Shown: positions 8,633-17,516, numbered from the stretch's first letter. The stretch is DNA of 40,884 bases from Elusimicrobiaceae bacterium (GCA_016282685.1 JAEELM010000049.1:1-40884), one strand, 5' to 3'. Notes: a model not told the origin generated them from the sequence alone. Translations and numbers: made by a program.

Positions 8633-9149
8633 TTATTCTTTGGTTCCGGCCGCTTTTAACAGTTGCACAATTTCGTCAAACCCGTTGTTTTGGGCCATCT
8701 TCAGGGCACTGAGCCCGCTGGGGTTGCCGTTAATCAAATGGGGGGTGGTTTACGTCAGCTCCGGCTTGCACCAACAGTTGGACCAGCTCGCTGTTGCCCA
8801 ACAAGGAAGACATCATCAACGGCGTGAGCCCCGTGGGGCCCACCGCATTTACATTGGCTTTGGCTTGCAAAAGGGCTTTGGCACTTTTTATATCTTGCGA
8901 AGTGCAGGCAAACAATAAGGCCGGGCCTACCCCGGAAATTTCCGTATTGGGGTTGGCACCTTGCTCCAACAATTTCTTTACTTGGGCCGCATCTCCCGCT
9001 TGCAAAGCTTCCTCTAACGTTTGGGCCGGTGTAGCGGCCGATATCTCTTCTGCTTTCACACCGTTTGATTTTATTTTTATGCCACACTTTTGAAAAAACT
9101 CGTTGCAGACGACCTCAAAATAGGAAGATAAGAAAACAAAAATCTTCAT
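8633..9149 (-). pseudogene. Ankyrin-repeat protein, frameshifted
   Basis: The intact frame from 9149 to 8730 gives 139 residues with ankyrin repeats (QAGDAAQVKKLLEQGANPN, then GLTPLMMSSLLGNSELVQLL). It stops abruptly after GADVNHPPFD. Reading on in the neighbouring frame gives a clean last repeat (GLSALKMAQNNGFDEIVQLL) ending at a stop at 8633-8635. Removing one base from the run of six G at 8740-8745 joins both parts into a 171-residue protein with about four repeats. No good Shine-Dalgarno sequence precedes the start, and the first ~27 residues are not a convincing signal peptide. It diverges from the macroglobulin gene. This may be a recent loss, a switchable G tract or a base-calling error; the function would be protein binding. 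Confidence 0.7.
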
Positions 9150-9218
9150 TATTAGTTATATCAAATCTGATAAAAAAAGAGAAACGCTTTTTGGTACAAT
9201 TTTAGAAACGGAGGGTTT

Positions 9219-12200
9219 ATGAAAAAATTAACTGTTTTATTTTCTCTTTTATTCTTGGGCATGTTTGCCTACTCACAAGATTTATCCAAAGCTGAAAAAT
9301 TATTTGATAAAGGGGACTTTAGTGCCGCCCTGCCTTTGTACCAACAATTAGCCCAATCTTCCGACGAAAAAACGCACTTGCAAGCGCAGTTGCGTGTGGC
9401 GGCCTGCCAATACGGTCTGGGGGAATACCTCAATGCTGCCAAAACCATGCTTTCGTATCCCTTGCCTTCAAAAGATGATTGGAAAGCCCGCTTTTTACTT
9501 TACCGCATTCAAACTTCCCAACAAGCTTCCGGTATTTACCGTCCTATATTAGAAAAGCGCGAAATTGCTTCTGCCCAAGCCGCCCAAGACCCCGAGTATT
9601 GGACTTCCGCCCAATGGAAAGACCGCATCCAACAAGATTACGAAGATTTATGGACGTTGAAAAACACATTGATTCAACTGCCTACTGCTGCAGAGACGCT
9701 GATTCTTAATACCAAAGATACAGATCTGCAACGGATCCCCACTTTGTTTGATTTTACTGTACAAAATTGGCTGGAAGACCTCTCAGACACCCCTTCCGTT
9801 TCCCCCTCTCCGCGTTTGTACCTAAACGGATACGCTAGCGTACATCCCACCGCCAAAGAAAAAGCCGAAAAACGCGCTTCTATTTTGCAAACCGCCTATA
9901 CGATAGGTGGAAAGAACCGTCAAAATGCGCAGGTATTTTGGCAAACGGACTATATTTTATTACCTTTCACGCACGAAGATTACTTCACTTTTTCAAACAA
10001 AGAAAAAGCCGTTGCCAACGCTATTGAACAATTACGCACGTTAGCACAGCCCAAAAAATCGCTCAAATTACAAGGCTCCCACAACGCCACTGCTTACGGT
10101 CGTTCGTATGCATTATTCCAAGCGGCCGAATTGGCCTATCGTCAAGATTTACGCACCCAAGCTTTACAATTGTGTCAATCCGCACAAACGCTCCCTCGTT
10201 CTTATTACACGGACCGTTGCAAAGAACTGGCGCAAGATATTACCCGCCCGACGTTTTCTTTCAGTACGTTACCACCGGCGATTGTTCCCAATAAGCCCTT
10301 ATTACCGGCCAGTGCACGTAATATTGAACGGATTTACGGGCGGATCTATCCGGTTACAATAGACGATTTGAAAAAATTTTACAACGAAAGCCGTTATAAC
10401 CGAAACGATAACAGTTGGTCGTTTCTTTCCCAGCTCAGCAGCAAAACTATAGAGACTCTTCTTTCCGGCACGCGCACATACACACCGTTTTCGCAAAATA
10501 TTTCCTATCAAAAAGCATATTTTGATGAAAAAATTACGCTCTCACTTCCGGCGCTGTCTCATGGCTTTTATATAGTACTTGCCAGTGCCCAACGCAATTT
10601 TAATCCGCAGGAAAGTGCCGTTTACGGTATCGTAATTAACAGTTCCGATTTGGCCGTCTTTACAACGGCCGCCATTGCGGACCGGCCGGACCTATATACC
10701 TGGACGCTTTCCTCCACTCCGCACACTTATAACCCGGATGTGTTCCATTTTTATACCGTAGATTTAAAAACGGGGCAAGCCGTACCGGGTGCTTCTTTAG
10801 ACGTGCGCACCGGCTACAATGGTTCTCATACCAAGCTTTCCACCAACAACCAAGGGTATGCGGCCCTCGCGCGCTCCATCACGACCGGAGCCAACAACAG
10901 CAGTTCTTACTTTGTAGAACCGTTGGCCCACGCAAAAGACAGTTATGCCTACACTTCCGGGCAAGTGCATTTTAGTTTTTACAATTCCGTTCCCGTTACG
11001 CTTTTTGCGCAAACAGACCGCGCTATTTACCGACCCGGACAGAAAGTGCAACTCTCCGTTCAAGCCTTTCAAAAAGTAGTGCGCGGAACGGAAGTCCTGC
11101 CCCGCACACCGCTTTCTTTGAAAGTACGCAACGCCGCCGGGGATACTATCTTTACCACTTCACTGACCACCAACGACATGGGTACCGCTCAAACCCAATT
11201 TACGTTGCCCGATAATAACCCTATGTTGGGCTATTTCCATGTGGAAGTAAACACCTCCCTTCAAAATAAAACATACACCGGGCACCATTCCTTCCAAGTA
11301 GAAGAATATAAGCGCCCCGATTATGAGATCACCCTAGATGACCCGCAAACTCCGCTTGCTTACGGCAAACAAACTGCCGTTACCGGTACCGCCCGTTATT
11401 ATGTGGGGACCCCATTACAAAACGCCACCGTTCACTACACTGTAACGCGCCAAGACTACGTTCCACCTTTTTATTGGTGGTACTACCGCCCCTATACCGA
11501 GCCGCGCACCGTAGCCCAAGGGCAAACCCGCACCGACAGCAACGGCTCGTTCCGCGTGCCGTTTACTCCTACCCTTACTGCAAAAGACGAATCGTTTGCG
11601 CTGTACCGTGTACATGCGGAAGTATTAGACGATTCCGGCCGGGCGATTGAAACAACCCACTCCTATAAAGTAAGTTTGCGCCCACACCTATTCAAAGTAA
11701 CTTTTGCACAAGGTTTTTATGATGCGGCTACTCCCATTTCTCAACTGGCTCAGTTGGATTTAACCGATACCCAGGGCAAGAGCACCGACGGTAAAATAGC
11801 GGTACGGGTGAGCAAACTGGTAGCACAAACACAAGCCCCTCAAGAAGAGCAAAACACTTTCCGTTCCCGTCAGGAAATGACGCTAGAAAAATGGTATGCG
11901 GATGCTCCGGAAGAAAAATCTGTATTCTCCAAAGATATTTCTTTTGCCAAACCCGGCGCCCAAACTTTATCCCTCCCCGCTCTGGAAGAAGGCGTATACC
12001 GTTTGCGTTTAAGAAGCCCACAGGCCGACGAACAAAATTTAGTTTTTGTAGTAGTCAAAGATGGTAAAACCTTATCCTTGCCCGACGTAGCCCTGGTGCA
12101 ACACAAAACGTATTACCCCGGTGAAACTGCCCGCTTGCTGGTAGGTTCGCACCGGTTACCGGGTACGTTATTTACCCAATTCTACACGCAGGGCCAATTC

Positions 12201-15134
12201 CTATTGGCTCAAGAACGTCATCCGGGCGGTGTGCGCGTGATAGAACGATCCATTACCCAGCAAGACCGCGGCGGCGTGGCTCTGCGTTGGTTCGGTGCGG
12301 GCAATTATGAATTTCACTCCGCCACTGCACTAATAGAAGTTCCGTTTGACAACAAAGAATTGACCGTTTCTGTGGATGCCCCCGCAACCATTTTGCCCGG
12401 ACAAGAAGTGAAATGGACTGTCTCCGCGCAAGACTCTGCCCACCGCCCCGTTAACGGACAAGCCAGCTTAAGCGTGTATGATAAATCATTGGATTATTAT
12501 GTTGCCAAGGAGTTTCCATTTTCTCTCTCCACGTTTTTCCATTCCAATGCCCAGCAGGGACAATTTGCCCACAGCCGTCAGTCCGGTTACACGTATACGC
12601 ATTTCTTGCATAACGAAAAAACCGATTGGTTATCTCTCCTTCCTTTGCCGTCTCTAAACCTGGTTATGAGCCGGCACATGTACGGCAGTAAAATGATGAT
12701 GGCGCGCGCGGCCGGAGCTCCTAAAATGATGGCCCTAGAGGCCAATATGGCGGCCGATTTTGAGGACGCTGCTTTTGCGGAAGCCGCAGTTATGGATGAC
12801 GTAAAAAGCTCGCAAGACAGTGCCTCTACCGGCGCAGCGGAAGAACCGGAAGCAGATTCCTTGCGTACCGATTTTGCGGAAACGGCTTACTTCAACACAT
12901 TGCTGCCCGTCACAAACGGCAAAGCTACGGCTTCTTTCAAATTTCCGGACAGCCTAACCACTTGGAACGTAATGGGTTATGTGCTTACCCCCCAAACCGA
13001 CATGGGCACCTTTAACGTACAGACCATTTCCCGCAAAGATTTTATGGTACGTTTGCAATTGCCGCGTTTCTACCGCGAAGGTGACCACGGTGTTTTCCAA
13101 GCGGCGGTAACTAATTTGACTTCCAAAAAAATTACTGTTCCCGTTACACTTACGGTACGTAAACAGGGCACACCGGTCCATAAAGATTTTGGGCTGACCG
13201 TTCTAACCAAAGCGGTAACCGTTCCGCCACAGGAAACAATTTTTGCTACCTGGAATATCAACGTACCCCATGCGCCGGATGTGTACCAATTAACGGCGTC
13301 TGCCAAATCTTTCCAAACCAGCGACGGGGAACAAAAAGACTTTTTGGTACTGCCCGGCACCACACGCTTGTTGGCCACAGCCCATAGTGCCTTGAAAAAC
13401 GGGAACAATACATTGACCTTAACCGAATTGGAAAACAACCCGTCTTTCACACCGGAAGTAGCCTCTTTGCAACTCCACCCCAGTTTGGCACTGTCGGTGC
13501 TCAATTCCATGCCCAATATACTGATGACCCCGTACAAAGATTTGGTTTCCTCGCTTAACCGTTACGTACCGTTGGCAGTGGTACACCAATTCTATACTAC
13601 GTATCCGCAACTCAAACAAGCGGTAAAAAAATTACCCAAACGTACCGGCTTAACGGCTCCGTGGAACGAAAAAGATCCGTTGCGTTTAACATTGCTGGAA
13701 CAAACTCCCTGGACTTACCAAGCCCGCGGACGCCAGCAAAACACCGCCGATTTAATTGATTTGTTCAATGATAAAATCGTCACGTCCAAATTGGAAAACG
13801 AACGAAAACAAATTCAACGTTTCCAAAATTCCAGCGGTGCATTTACATGGTTTGTAGGCGGGCCGGATGATGATTACTTGACGCTTTACGCACTGGAAGC
13901 TTTTGCCCAAGCGCTACACTACGGCGCCCCGATTCCGGAAGCAGAGGCCAAAAAAGCCTTCCAATATATTGTGCCCCGCATTGAAAAATACCTCAAAGAA
14001 GATAAGGAAGGTTCGGAACGGACGGTTTCTTTTGCCCTTTATGCGGCGTATGTTCTTTCGTCATTCCCGCCTTCTTGGCCGCAATATCAACAAGCCAAAC
14101 CCTACATCAAAAAATGGGCAGACTATGCAGATACCCAGTCCCGCCACATGACGGCCCTGGGCCAAACGTATGCAGCGGCGGTGTACCACCGTTTAGGAGA
14201 TGATGTGTTGGCCAACACCTATTTGGACAAAGTCCTCTCCCGCATGAAAACCAACGAACTGACCGGTGCCTATTTTGCACCGGAAGCACAGAGTTGGGTA
14301 TGGTACCGCGATACCCTTTCCACCCAAACGCTTACCTTGCGCACGTTGTTGGAAATTCGCCCCAACTCCGATAAAATAGACCCCATGCTCCAATGGCTGC
14401 TGTTCAACCGCCAAGCCAACGAATGGCACTCCTCCAAGGATGCCGCCCAAGCAGTATTTACCATCATGGACGTTATGCAGGCAAAAGGCACCTTAACCGC
14501 CCCCAGCACTTACACACTCAGTTGGGCCGGTAAACGCCGTCAGCTCACGTTTGAACCGTTGGATTGGACCCAGGATTTACAGTGGGTTAAAAAGGACCAG
14601 GAAATTTCAACGGCTGATTACAAAGCCACCATTTCCAAACAAGGCAAAACAACCGATTTTGCCTCCCTGGCCGTGGTGTATCGCTCGGCCCAAGCACAAG
14701 CCTCTCCCAAAGGGGTAATCAATGTTTCGCGCCAATACTTTGTACGGTTTACCGAAAACGGTACCGAGAAATTACGCCCGGTGGAAGAAGGCGGCACCGT
14801 AAAAGTAGGAGATGAAGTAGAGGTCCACTTGACCCTCACCACGGATAGTGCCTTTGAGTACGTCTTATTGGATGACCCCAAACCCGCCGGATTTGAAAGT
14901 GAAGATTTACTGAGCCAATGGACTTGGGACCAGTTGTCTTTTTACCGGGAAATACGGGACGCACAAACCCGCTTCTTTATCCACCGCTTGCCGGCCGGGA
15001 AAGTAACATTACGTTATGTATTACGCCCTACCGTACCCGGGGAGATGCACGTATTACCCGCCCAACTGCAAAGCATGTATGCACCGCAGTACGGGGCCCA
15101 TACACAAAGCACGCACTTGCGTGTAACGTTGTAG
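9219..15134 (+). CDS. Giant alpha-2-macroglobulin-family protein without thioester
   Basis: Exported 1971-residue protein with signal peptide (MKKLTVLFSLLFLGMFAYS, no lipobox, so soluble or otherwise attached). An N-terminal TPR-like part (KLFDKGDFSAALPLYQQL) is followed by macroglobulin domains: QTDRAIYRPGQKV near residue 600 is the MG2 signature, and TAYFNTLLPV with FKFPDSLTTWNVMGYVL near 1230 marks the region just after the bait. The bait area, about residues 1150-1215, is rich in Met, Ala and acidic residues. At residues 1437-1448, where family members have a GCxEQ thioester, the sequence is TPYKDLVSSLNR with neither Cys nor Gln. GGAGG precedes the ATG. Thioester-free bacterial macroglobulins are known; this one could trap proteases mechanically or act in envelope assembly. 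Confidence 0.9.
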   Translation: MKKLTVLFSLLFLGMFAYSQDLSKAEKLFDKGDFSAALPLYQQLAQSSDEKTHLQAQLRVAACQYGLGEYLNAAKTMLSYPLPSKDDWKARFLLYRIQTSQQASGIYRPILEKREIASAQAAQDPEYWTSAQWKDRIQQDYEDLWTLKNTLIQLPTAAETLILNTKDTDLQRIPTLFDFTVQNWLEDLSDTPSVSPSPRLYLNGYASVHPTAKEKAEKRASILQTAYTIGGKNRQNAQVFWQTDYILLPFTHEDYFTFSNKEKAVANAIEQLRTLAQPKKSLKLQGSHNATAYGRSYALFQAAELAYRQDLRTQALQLCQSAQTLPRSYYTDRCKELAQDITRPTFSFSTLPPAIVPNKPLLPASARNIERIYGRIYPVTIDDLKKFYNESRYNRNDNSWSFLSQLSSKTIETLLSGTRTYTPFSQNISYQKAYFDEKITLSLPALSHGFYIVLASAQRNFNPQESAVYGIVINSSDLAVFTTAAIADRPDLYTWTLSSTPHTYNPDVFHFYTVDLKTGQAVPGASLDVRTGYNGSHTKLSTNNQGYAALARSITTGANNSSSYFVEPLAHAKDSYAYTSGQVHFSFYNSVPVTLFAQTDRAIYRPGQKVQLSVQAFQKVVRGTEVLPRTPLSLKVRNAAGDTIFTTSLTTNDMGTAQTQFTLPDNNPMLGYFHVEVNTSLQNKTYTGHHSFQVEEYKRPDYEITLDDPQTPLAYGKQTAVTGTARYYVGTPLQNATVHYTVTRQDYVPPFYWWYYRPYTEPRTVAQGQTRTDSNGSFRVPFTPTLTAKDESFALYRVHAEVLDDSGRAIETTHSYKVSLRPHLFKVTFAQGFYDAATPISQLAQLDLTDTQGKSTDGKIAVRVSKLVAQTQAPQEEQNTFRSRQEMTLEKWYADAPEEKSVFSKDISFAKPGAQTLSLPALEEGVYRLRLRSPQADEQNLVFVVVKDGKTLSLPDVALVQHKTYYPGETARLLVGSHRLPGTLFTQFYTQGQFLLAQERHPGGVRVIERSITQQDRGGVALRWFGAGNYEFHSATALIEVPFDNKELTVSVDAPATILPGQEVKWTVSAQDSAHRPVNGQASLSVYDKSLDYYVAKEFPFSLSTFFHSNAQQGQFAHSRQSGYTYTHFLHNEKTDWLSLLPLPSLNLVMSRHMYGSKMMMARAAGAPKMMALEANMAADFEDAAFAEAAVMDDVKSSQDSASTGAAEEPEADSLRTDFAETAYFNTLLPVTNGKATASFKFPDSLTTWNVMGYVLTPQTDMGTFNVQTISRKDFMVRLQLPRFYREGDHGVFQAAVTNLTSKKITVPVTLTVRKQGTPVHKDFGLTVLTKAVTVPPQETIFATWNINVPHAPDVYQLTASAKSFQTSDGEQKDFLVLPGTTRLLATAHSALKNGNNTLTLTELENNPSFTPEVASLQLHPSLALSVLNSMPNILMTPYKDLVSSLNRYVPLAVVHQFYTTYPQLKQAVKKLPKRTGLTAPWNEKDPLRLTLLEQTPWTYQARGRQQNTADLIDLFNDKIVTSKLENERKQIQRFQNSSGAFTWFVGGPDDDYLTLYALEAFAQALHYGAPIPEAEAKKAFQYIVPRIEKYLKEDKEGSERTVSFALYAAYVLSSFPPSWPQYQQAKPYIKKWADYADTQSRHMTALGQTYAAAVYHRLGDDVLANTYLDKVLSRMKTNELTGAYFAPEAQSWVWYRDTLSTQTLTLRTLLEIRPNSDKIDPMLQWLLFNRQANEWHSSKDAAQAVFTIMDVMQAKGTLTAPSTYTLSWAGKRRQLTFEPLDWTQDLQWVKKDQEISTADYKATISKQGKTTDFASLAVVYRSAQAQASPKGVINVSRQYFVRFTENGTEKLRPVEEGGTVKVGDEVEVHLTLTTDSAFEYVLLDDPKPAGFESEDLLSQWTWDQLSFYREIRDAQTRFFIHRLPAGKVTLRYVLRPTVPGEMHVLPAQLQSMYAPQYGAHTQSTHLRVTL

Positions 15135-15142
15135 TATTTTTT

Positions 15143-15180
15143 ACCAAACGGGGCCGGTTAAAAAATTGGTCTCGTTTGGT
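15143..15180. repeat. Inverted repeat ahead of the EIIA-NagA gene
   Basis: ACCAAACG (15143-15150) and CGTTTGGT (15173-15180) are perfect 8-base inverted arms 22 bases apart, between the macroglobulin stop and the -10 box of the next gene. The long spacer and lack of a T-run argue against a terminator. It could be a two-site operator for a sugar-responsive repressor. Confidence 0.4.
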
Positions 15181-15191
15181 TTGAAATATAC

Positions 15192-15197
15192 TATAAT
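15192..15197 (+). promoter_or_regulatory. -10 box of the EIIA-NagA gene
   Basis: A perfect TATAAT 15 bases before the ATG at 15213, but no convincing -35 box at normal spacing, which fits a promoter needing an activator. A purine-rich AAAAGGAAAA lies between it and the start codon. Confidence 0.45.
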
Positions 15198-15212
15198 GAG
15201 AAAAGGAAAACT

Positions 15213-16826
15213 ATGGCAGAAAATTTTACTATTTACGCTCCGATTGACGGAGAATTGATCTCTCTTACCCACGTGCCGGATCCGGTATTCAGCGAACGAA
15301 TGCTGGGAGACGGTATTGCAATTGACCCTATCGGGGACACAATCGTCGCCCCTTTCGACGGGGAAATTATCAATTTCAACCCGGCCCTGCATGCTTTCAC
15401 CATTGCCAAAGACGGCGTGGAACTTCTTATTCACGTAGGGGTTGAAACGGTCATGCTCAACGGGGAAGGGTTTGCCCCCTTGGTGGCGCAAGGAGATAAA
15501 GTAGTAAAAGGACAACCGTTATTGCAATTTCACCCTACTTTCTTATCCCAGCGGTTATCGTGTGCCTATGTACTGCTGGTGGTCACTTCCCCGGCCGGAG
15601 CCTTACTGGTCAACCGTGCACCGGAAGGCCACACCGCTACCGGAACACCCTTGTTTCAAGTGCTGTTGCAAAAAGAAACATCTTCCGCTGCGGACAATAC
15701 CGTACAAAAATCTACTTCCGTTTTGGCCAATGTACGGCTCTATGATAACCCGGAACAACTTGTTTCCATTCACATAGCTAACGGAAAAATTGAAAAAATT
15801 GTTCCCACCCAAGAATCCTGCCCCGGCCAATTAGACGGTAAAGGCAACTATGTGTTGCCAGGGCTCATTGATTTACACATTCACGGATTCGGCGGTTTCG
15901 GGCCGGAAATAGGCACGCAAGAAAGTTTGTTGCGCATGTCACAAGTATTATTGGAACAGGGGGTTACGTCTTTCTGTCCCACTTTGTATTGCGGGCAACC
16001 GGCAGACATGGAAAATTTACTGCGCACTTTATCTCCTGTAGTAGGAACGGAAAAAGGTGCCCGCATTTTAGGCTTTCATTTAGAGGGGCCGTTCATCTCT
16101 CCCCAAAAACCGGGCGTCATGAAACCGCAAGATATTGCCCCGGCCAGTTTGGAAACGTTTGAACGTCTTTATCAAGCCGCCCAGGGCAAAATTGCTTCCA
16201 TGACTTTCGCTCCGGAAGTGGCCGGTATCGAACCGGTGGTTAATTTCTGCAAGGAAAAGGGCATTTTACTTCAAGCCGGGCACACCAACGCTACGTACGA
16301 AGAAATGCTGCAAGCTAAATCTTGGGGCGTGCATCATGTAACACATTTTTGCAACGCCATGAGCCCCTTGCACCACCGTGCACCCGGCGCAGTAGGGGCC
16401 GCCTTGATGGATAATAATTTTTCATGTGAAATTATTGCCGACGGCGTACACGTTCATCCGGCGATTATTTCCTTTTTACGTCGCGTAAAATCGTCCCGAA
16501 AAATTGTTTTGGTAACAGACGCACTGTTGCCTACCGGGCAACCGGAACCTCCTTTCTACGCCAACCGCGAAGAAGTTATTTTAGAAGGCGGCGTATGGCG
16601 CCGCAAAGCAGACCACGTGATTGCCGGCTCTGCGTTGACTATGTTGCAAGGAGTAAAAAATTTAATGGCGTGGGGATATTCACTCGAAGACGCCGTTGCC
16701 TGTGCCAGCACGAACCCGGCCCGTTTGTTGGGATTAAATGACCGCGGAATGATAAAAGAAGGAGCGTGCGCCGATTTGATTTTGCTGGATAAAAATTTGA
16801 ATCTTAAAAAAGTATTTCGCGGATAA
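15213..16826 (+). CDS. nagA: PTS EIIA-NagA fusion (GlcNAc-6-P deacetylase)
   Basis: One 537-residue chain. Residues 1-150 are a glucose/GlcNAc-type EIIA (Crr-like): VPDPVFSERMLGDG, a VAPFDGEI turn, His60 in PALHAFTI and the phospho-acceptor His74 in LLIHVGVETV. A short Ser/Thr linker follows. Residues 166-537 are NagA, which converts GlcNAc-6-P to GlcN-6-P plus acetate: DLHIHG (His222/His224), HLEGPF (Glu291), AGHTNA (His357), THFCNAM (His378) and VTDALLP (Asp436), all the expected metal and catalytic sites. Both halves look active. The EIIA aligns without gaps to that of the EIIA-HPr-EI protein at 30922-33438. The fusion would place the deacetylase at the NagE transporter. MerR starts 11 bases downstream. 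Confidence 0.93.
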   Translation: MAENFTIYAPIDGELISLTHVPDPVFSERMLGDGIAIDPIGDTIVAPFDGEIINFNPALHAFTIAKDGVELLIHVGVETVMLNGEGFAPLVAQGDKVVKGQPLLQFHPTFLSQRLSCAYVLLVVTSPAGALLVNRAPEGHTATGTPLFQVLLQKETSSAADNTVQKSTSVLANVRLYDNPEQLVSIHIANGKIEKIVPTQESCPGQLDGKGNYVLPGLIDLHIHGFGGFGPEIGTQESLLRMSQVLLEQGVTSFCPTLYCGQPADMENLLRTLSPVVGTEKGARILGFHLEGPFISPQKPGVMKPQDIAPASLETFERLYQAAQGKIASMTFAPEVAGIEPVVNFCKEKGILLQAGHTNATYEEMLQAKSWGVHHVTHFCNAMSPLHHRAPGAVGAALMDNNFSCEIIADGVHVHPAIISFLRRVKSSRKIVLVTDALLPTGQPEPPFYANREEVILEGGVWRRKADHVIAGSALTMLQGVKNLMAWGYSLEDAVACASTNPARLLGLNDRGMIKEGACADLILLDKNLNLKKVFRG

Positions 16827-16837
16827 GGTTGTACAAT

Positions 16838-17182
16838 ATGGGCCTGGAAGAAATCGAACAAAAAGATTATTTCTCTATCGGTGATGTAAAGCGCATTACC
16901 GGCGTGCCGGAGTATTCCGTACGCTACTGGGAAAGTGAATTTAATCTCATTCGTCCGATCCGTCTGGAAAGCGGACACCGCCGATACACCAAAGAAGATG
17001 TCTATACCATTTTAAAAATCAAAGATTTAATTTACAAACACAAACTTACGTTGGAAGGCGCCAAAAAGCAACTCAATAAATATCAATTCCCTTCTCAAAA
17101 CAAATCAGCAACAACGGCCCGTACGGACGTAAAACTGCTGACCGAAATAAAAGAAACGCTGGAAGATTTACTAAAAGAATGA
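16838..17182 (+). CDS. MerR-family transcriptional regulator
   Basis: Small DNA-binding protein of 114 residues. FSIGDVKRITGVPEYSVRYW is the MerR helix-turn-helix and SGHRRYTKEDV the wing, near residues 9-56. A short helical part and a charged tail follow, with no ligand-binding domain and no Cys sensor. ATG 16838 is preferred over the TTG at 16829 because AAGG at 16825-16828 is spaced for the ATG and touches the TTG. It lies 11 bases after nagA and just before tRNA-Pro(GGG); a short MerR gene next to tRNA-Pro is also common in other phyla. Its target is unknown. Control of the EIIA-NagA gene is possible but only suggested by position. Confidence 0.85.
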   Translation: MGLEEIEQKDYFSIGDVKRITGVPEYSVRYWESEFNLIRPIRLESGHRRYTKEDVYTILKIKDLIYKHKLTLEGAKKQLNKYQFPSQNKSATTARTDVKLLTEIKETLEDLLKE

Positions 17183-17188
17183 TATAAT
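17183..17188 (+). promoter_or_regulatory. -10 box for the tRNA-Pro genes
   Basis: TATAAT directly after the merR stop and 29 bases before the tRNA. No good -35 box is seen. A small hairpin (GTAGC/GCTAC, about 17195-17208) lies in the leader. Confidence 0.4.
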
Positions 17189-17217
17189 AGTTGGGTAGCC
17201 CTTGCTACGGTGTACTA

Positions 17218-17292
17218 CGGGGAGTGGCTCAGAGGTAGAGCGCTCGCTTGGGGTGCGAGAGATCGCGGGTTCGATTCCCGCCTTCCCGACCA
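17218..17292 (+). tRNA. tRNA-Pro (GGG)
   Basis: Full cloverleaf: acceptor CGGGGAG pairs with CTTCCCG, D stem GCTC/GAGC, anticodon stem CTCGC/GCGAG with loop TTGGGGT (anticodon GGG, G at 37), T stem GCGGG/CCCGC, discriminator A and encoded CCA. It reads Pro codons CCC and CCU. Confidence 0.95.
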
Positions 17293-17316
17293 TTTATTTT
17301 GATAGGTCCGGGTTTA

Positions 17317-17404
17317 GCCGGGGCCGTTTTACGGGGCGTAGCGCAGATGGTAGCGCGCACGGTTCGGGACCGTGAGGTCGCTGGTTCAAATCCAGTCGCC
17401 CCGA
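17317..17404 (+). repeat. 88-bp direct repeat, left copy
   Basis: Identical over 88 bases to 19143-19230. It holds 15 bases of upstream flank plus the whole tRNA-Pro(CGG) up to the discriminator base, where identity stops sharply: CCA follows the right copy and TTT the left. This resembles attL/attR of a tRNA-targeted insertion. Confidence 0.9.
17332..17404 (+). tRNA. tRNA-Pro (CGG), copy without encoded CCA
   Basis: Acceptor CGGGGCG/CGCCCCG, D stem GCGC/GCGC, anticodon stem CACGG/CCGTG with loop TTCGGGA (anticodon CGG, G at 37), T-arm and discriminator A. Sequence is identical to the copy at 19158. The following bases are TTTT, so CCA would have to be added by the nucleotidyltransferase. 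It reads CCG. Confidence 0.93.
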
Positions 17405-17413
17405 TTTTACAAG

Positions 17414-17441
17414 ACAAAAACCACCGCAAGGTGGTTTTTGT
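17414..17441. terminator. Terminator after the first tRNA-Pro(CGG)
   Basis: Perfect 12-bp stem ACAAAAACCACC/GGTGGTTTTTGT around a GCAA loop, with an A-tract on one side and a T-tract on the other, so it could work in both directions. Confidence 0.85.
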
Positions 17442-17479
17442 TTTGGAAAAAACTACACAAACTGCTTGGGGCTTCCCTA

Positions 17480-17515
17480 GGTCTTATGGCCTAAGAGCAT
17501 TTAGGCCCTAAGACC
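17480..17515. repeat. Long hairpin without T-run
   Basis: Arms 17480-17494 and 17501-17515 pair at 14 of 15 positions around a 6-base loop. No T-run follows, so it is not a normal terminator. It sits just inside the tRNA-bounded cassette and abuts the promoter of the ChaN-like gene. Confidence 0.6.
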
Positions 17516-17516
17516 C

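Noticed and set aside
13070-13537. 155-codon minus-strand frame
   Set aside because: Antisense to the macroglobulin gene; no signal, motif or ribosome site.
17229-17429. 66-codon minus-strand frame over the first two tRNAs
   Set aside because: It is the well-known false protein made by reading tRNA genes backwards (TGFEPATSRSRTVRATICATP-like text); the tRNAs explain the sequence.
17248-17511. 87-codon plus-strand frame through both tRNAs
   Set aside because: Translation of tRNA sequence; no ribosome site or protein family.
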